A stretch of DNA of 64,000 bases from Bacteroidia bacterium (GTDB lineage Bacteria; Bacteroidota; Bacteroidia; B-17B0; Aurantibacillaceae), in NCBI GenBank assembly GCA_026003255.1, contig BPGX01000001.1, positions 248,001 to 312,000 of the forward strand, in the 5' to 3' direction. The notes under the pieces were generated by a model, which was not told the DNA's origin, did not search any database, and saw only the letters and a list, made by a program, of their open reading frames with translations. This document shows positions 61,193 through 64,000 of this stretch, in pieces; positions within the stretch are counted from its first letter, which is position 1, and every line of letters starts with the position of its first letter. The position numbers and the translations under genes are program-made.

Positions 61193-64000
61193 TTATTCAA
61201 CTTTTTCTACTATTCCATAAGGATAATAATGTTTCACAGCGTCGTAGAAGATTTTTAGAAGTTTTCCACGAATACCAGATTTTGCTAATTTATTTTCTTT
61301 TGCATCGGGATAAACACGATTGGATAAAAATACTACCACTAAATTTTCTTCTGGATCTGCCCAGGCCATTGTGCCCGTAAATCCGAAGTGACCAAAACTT
61401 TCAGGGCTGCAACAATCTGGAACAGGACTTTCCATTTCCTTGGTGGGTGCTGGTTTTTCAAAACAGAGTCCGCGTCTGTTTTTAGGACAAAAACGACATT
61501 TCGTAAATTCTTTGATAATTGCGCTATCCAGAAATGTTTTTCCAAAAATTTTACCATTGTTTAATAGCATTTGCATCAGTGTGGCTAAATCGGTCGCATT
61601 GCCAAAAAGCCCGGCATGTCCGGCTATTCCGCCCATCATTGCTGCGCCGGGGTCATGTACATAGCCCCATATCAATTGTTTTCTAAATTCATTGTCTATT
61701 TCTGTGGGCACAATTTGATTACGAGTAAAATATCTCAATGGTTGATAACATAAATTTAAGTGCATAGGTTCATAAAAGTTTTTGCGAACATAATCGGCTA
61801 AGGATTGTCCGGTTAATTTTTCTACAATTCGTTGCATAAAGTAATATCCCAAATCACTGTATAAATATTTTCCAGCGTCTTTTAATGGGCTACGGAGAAG
61901 TTCATTCCACATCGTATCTTTCCAATCGCTTCGCATCCACAAATTTTCAGCTACTTTGATAGGATATTGCGTGCTTGAATCATTCTGAAATACAATATTT
62001 CCATTTTTTTGTGCTTTCAAAGCAGAAGAATAAAAGGGAATAAATGGTAATAAACCGGCCTGATGCGTGAGAATGTCTTCTATTTTTAGTTTGCCTTTAT
62101 TGGTTTGCTTTAATTCAGGTAAGTAAAATTCTAAAGGTTTAGAAATATCTAACTTTTTTTCACTTGCTAATTTCATCAATGCCAAAGCAGATGAAGCAAT
62201 TTTTGTAACAGAAGCTAAATCATAAATACGGGAATTTTTCACTGGTTGAGAAGTATCATCATAAGTTAATTTACCATAAGATTTTCTGAAAAAGATATTT
62301 CCATTTTTTAGTGCAACTATTTGACAGCCGGGGAATATTTTTTGTTGTATGGCAGAATTAATAAGCGAATCTATTTTTTGATGCAATACATCTGAATGAA
62401 TTCCCAATTCCTCTGGATAAATTTCTTTAAGGCGGATATTAGTAGAATAGGAGAGAGAAGTGTTTATTGGAGAAAAATTTGTACTGACCGGTAATTTTCC
62501 TTGTGGAAGGATATTGCCGAAAATGATTTTTACAGCGGATTTTGATAAATCTTTTTTGTTTTCGTAAGCAAGTACAATTGCTTGAAAATTTTCAGGATTC
62601 TTGAATTTATTGAGTATGTATGGAGTTCCGTTAATGGTTAAAATGCTATTTTTTTGTTTTAATTTTTCTTCAATAAAAAGAATGGTGCTATCTATTTCAT
62701 TACTTTTTGTATGATTGAATAATTTTTTTTGAATGTATTGGACAAAGATGATATCTGCTTTTTGAATTTTAGATAGAAGTGTTATAGTATCAATTTTTTT
62801 TAAGTCAGAGATGGAAAATGTATCCGGTAGTATATAGTTAGTGAGTTCTGAATAAAAAGAATTGTTGCAATAATCGTTTATAGTAATGTGAAGAAATGAT
62901 TTTTTGAGAAGTGATGTTAATGGCAAAAAGTTGTTTTTATTATGAATAAGTGTAATCGCATTTTCACTTGTTCTGGAGATAAGTTGTTGTGGGATTTTTT
63001 GTTTATAAATATCATCGTATAGATTTTTCTTTTTGACAAATTGATGTTGTTGTATATTAAGGAAATATTTGTATTTCAGGATTTTTTTACAGGAATATTC
63101 AATTTGTTTCCATGATAATGTTGAATCATTGAGAGCTTTTTCAATAGTAGCTATAACTTTTGGAACATTTTCAGAAAAAAGCAGCACATCATTACCAGCT
63201 TTGATGGCTTCTATTTCTGCAATTCCAGGAGGGAAATATTTTGCAACGCCTTTCATATTCAAGGCATCAGTGAAAATAAGTCCTTCGAAGCCCAATTCAT
63301 TTTTAAGTAGATTGGTGATAATGTTGTGGCTCAAAGTAGATGGTCTGTTTTTTGTTGTATCTAATGCCGGGATATTGAGGTGAGCAACCATAATGGCTGG
63401 AATGCCTTGTTTAATGAGCGTTTTGAAGGGATAGAGTTCGAGAGAATCTAATCGTTCTCTGGAGTGATTGATAATTGGTAAATCTTTATGGGAATCTACA
63501 TCGGTGTCGCCGTGGCCGGGGAAATGTTTTATCACTGGTAAAACGCCATTGTCCATAAGTGCTTTAGCGTATAGCCATGCTTTCTGGGTAACTTTTAATT
63601 TGTCTTCACCAAAGCTGCGGATACCAATTACTGGATTATTGGGATTATTATTGATGTCTACAACTGGAGCGAAATTGACATGAATACCAAGCCGTTTGCA
63701 TTCAAGGGCAATTTGCTTGCCTATCAAGTAAATCAATGAATCGTCCTGTTCGCTCAATGCACCAAGCGTCATTTGTTTTGGATAAACAGGCATGCTGTCC
63801 CAGCGCATAGAAATGCCCCATTCTCCGTCAATGCTCATCAGGATGGGTGTTCGGGCTAATTTTTGGAAATAATTGATATACGATGCGAATTTTAGTGGAG
63901 TACCTTGCATAAGGATCATTCCGCCGATATTGTATTCTTTTACATAATCGGCAATTTGACGAATGTGTTTGGTGTTTTTATTGGCATAAACGGGAATCAT
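61193..64000 (-). CDS. Glycoside hydrolase family 3 / class C beta-lactamase-like fusion (5' end outside window)
   Basis: At least 935 residues; the visible Met at the window edge is internal, since GH3 proteins have sequence before MIPVYANKN. The N-terminal half is NagZ-like GH3: KHFPGHGDTDVDSHKDLP with the His/Asp dyad and the nucleophile Asp in FTDALNMKGV. A middle (Greek-key or GH3 C-terminal) domain follows. The last 380 residues are a serine hydrolase: SxxK in LASVTKIASSA, the YSD/YxN-like YSDLGYYF, and HFGFTG. This domain order is known in Bacteroidota and fits cell-wall recycling or release of N-acetylhexosamine. Confidence 0.9.
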   Translation of the reverse strand: MIPVYANKNTKHIRQIADYVKEYNIGGMILMQGTPLKFASYINYFQKLARTPILMSIDGEWGISMRWDSMPVYPKQMTLGALSEQDDSLIYLIGKQIALECKRLGIHVNFAPVVDINNNPNNPVIGIRSFGEDKLKVTQKAWLYAKALMDNGVLPVIKHFPGHGDTDVDSHKDLPIINHSRERLDSLELYPFKTLIKQGIPAIMVAHLNIPALDTTKNRPSTLSHNIITNLLKNELGFEGLIFTDALNMKGVAKYFPPGIAEIEAIKAGNDVLLFSENVPKVIATIEKALNDSTLSWKQIEYSCKKILKYKYFLNIQQHQFVKKKNLYDDIYKQKIPQQLISRTSENAITLIHNKNNFLPLTSLLKKSFLHITINDYCNNSFYSELTNYILPDTFSISDLKKIDTITLLSKIQKADIIFVQYIQKKLFNHTKSNEIDSTILFIEEKLKQKNSILTINGTPYILNKFKNPENFQAIVLAYENKKDLSKSAVKIIFGNILPQGKLPVSTNFSPINTSLSYSTNIRLKEIYPEELGIHSDVLHQKIDSLINSAIQQKIFPGCQIVALKNGNIFFRKSYGKLTYDDTSQPVKNSRIYDLASVTKIASSALALMKLASEKKLDISKPLEFYLPELKQTNKGKLKIEDILTHQAGLLPFIPFYSSALKAQKNGNIVFQNDSSTQYPIKVAENLWMRSDWKDTMWNELLRSPLKDAGKYLYSDLGYYFMQRIVEKLTGQSLADYVRKNFYEPMHLNLCYQPLRYFTRNQIVPTEIDNEFRKQLIWGYVHDPGAAMMGGIAGHAGLFGNATDLATLMQMLLNNGKIFGKTFLDSAIIKEFTKCRFCPKNRRGLCFEKPAPTKEMESPVPDCCSPESFGHFGFTGTMAWADPEENLVVVFLSNRVYPDAKENKLAKSGIRGKLLKIFYDAVKHYYPYGIVEKVE

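Noticed and set aside
1..64000. CRISPR array
   Set aside because: No series of regularly spaced identical repeats; the only tandem array has three diverged units without spacers.

Overview
The window reads as a chromosomal segment of an AT-rich Bacteroidota bacterium. Support: many promoters have the Bacteroidota -7 element TAnnTTTG and few genes have a Shine-Dalgarno sequence. Lineage-typical genes include gldH beside a PSP1 protein, a fused ccoN-ccoO, a HYC_CC_PP protein, DUF5522, OmpP1/FadL and TonB-dependent outer-membrane proteins, and a GH3/beta-lactamase fusion. The order or family cannot be fixed from this sequence alone.

Layout. 0.1-7.8 kb: an ECF sigma factor with a membrane anti-sigma-like protein that ends in a trypsin-type protease, era, a umuDC pair, an Omp85 barrel, a PTPS-II-like pterin synthase with folE, and an unknown membrane protein. 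7.8-8.25 kb: a composite MITE-like element. 8.3-17.1 kb: a cbb3 oxidase locus (frameshifted ccoS, fused ccoNO, ccoQ, monoheme ccoP, ccoG, ccoH, a DsbD/SafE-like protein, ccoI) behind a perfect FNR-type palindrome. 17.2-21.6 kb: a nonsense-interrupted PAP2 phosphatase, then assimilatory sulfate genes (TSUP permease, APS-reductase-type cysH, cysD, cysN).

21.6-35.85 kb: a one-directional, richer-looking metal-resistance block bounded by tandem repeats on the left and a perfect 19-bp inverted repeat on the right. It holds a HYC_CC_PP protein, a metal-binding lipoprotein, a CopB-type P-ATPase, a CusA pump split into two coupled ORFs, a P2-type ATPase, an ATP-cone/Mrr-nuclease fusion, a small P-loop ATPase, a TolC protein and two CusB-type lipoprotein adaptors. 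Together they would move Cu/Ag from cytoplasm and periplasm out of the cell; the nuclease and the small ATPase have no obvious role in that.

35.9-50.2 kb: outer-membrane, housekeeping and gliding genes, mostly on the minus strand, plus a divergent TonB receptor / FGE-like gene pair around a large palindromic operator that resembles a metalloregulator site, and a bactofilin-atpZ pair without the ATP synthase genes. 50.3-64 kb: two further MITE-like copies (one abutting a decapitated DNA methyltransferase), nupC, a secreted amidohydrolase with a secreted 'asparagine synthetase B'-annotated protein, a small basic secreted protein, a tRNA-Met, an ACMSD-type decarboxylase with a sodium symporter, an aldehyde dehydrogenase, holA and the 3' part of a GH3/beta-lactamase gene. 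No CRISPR array, rRNA, integrase or intact transposase was seen.
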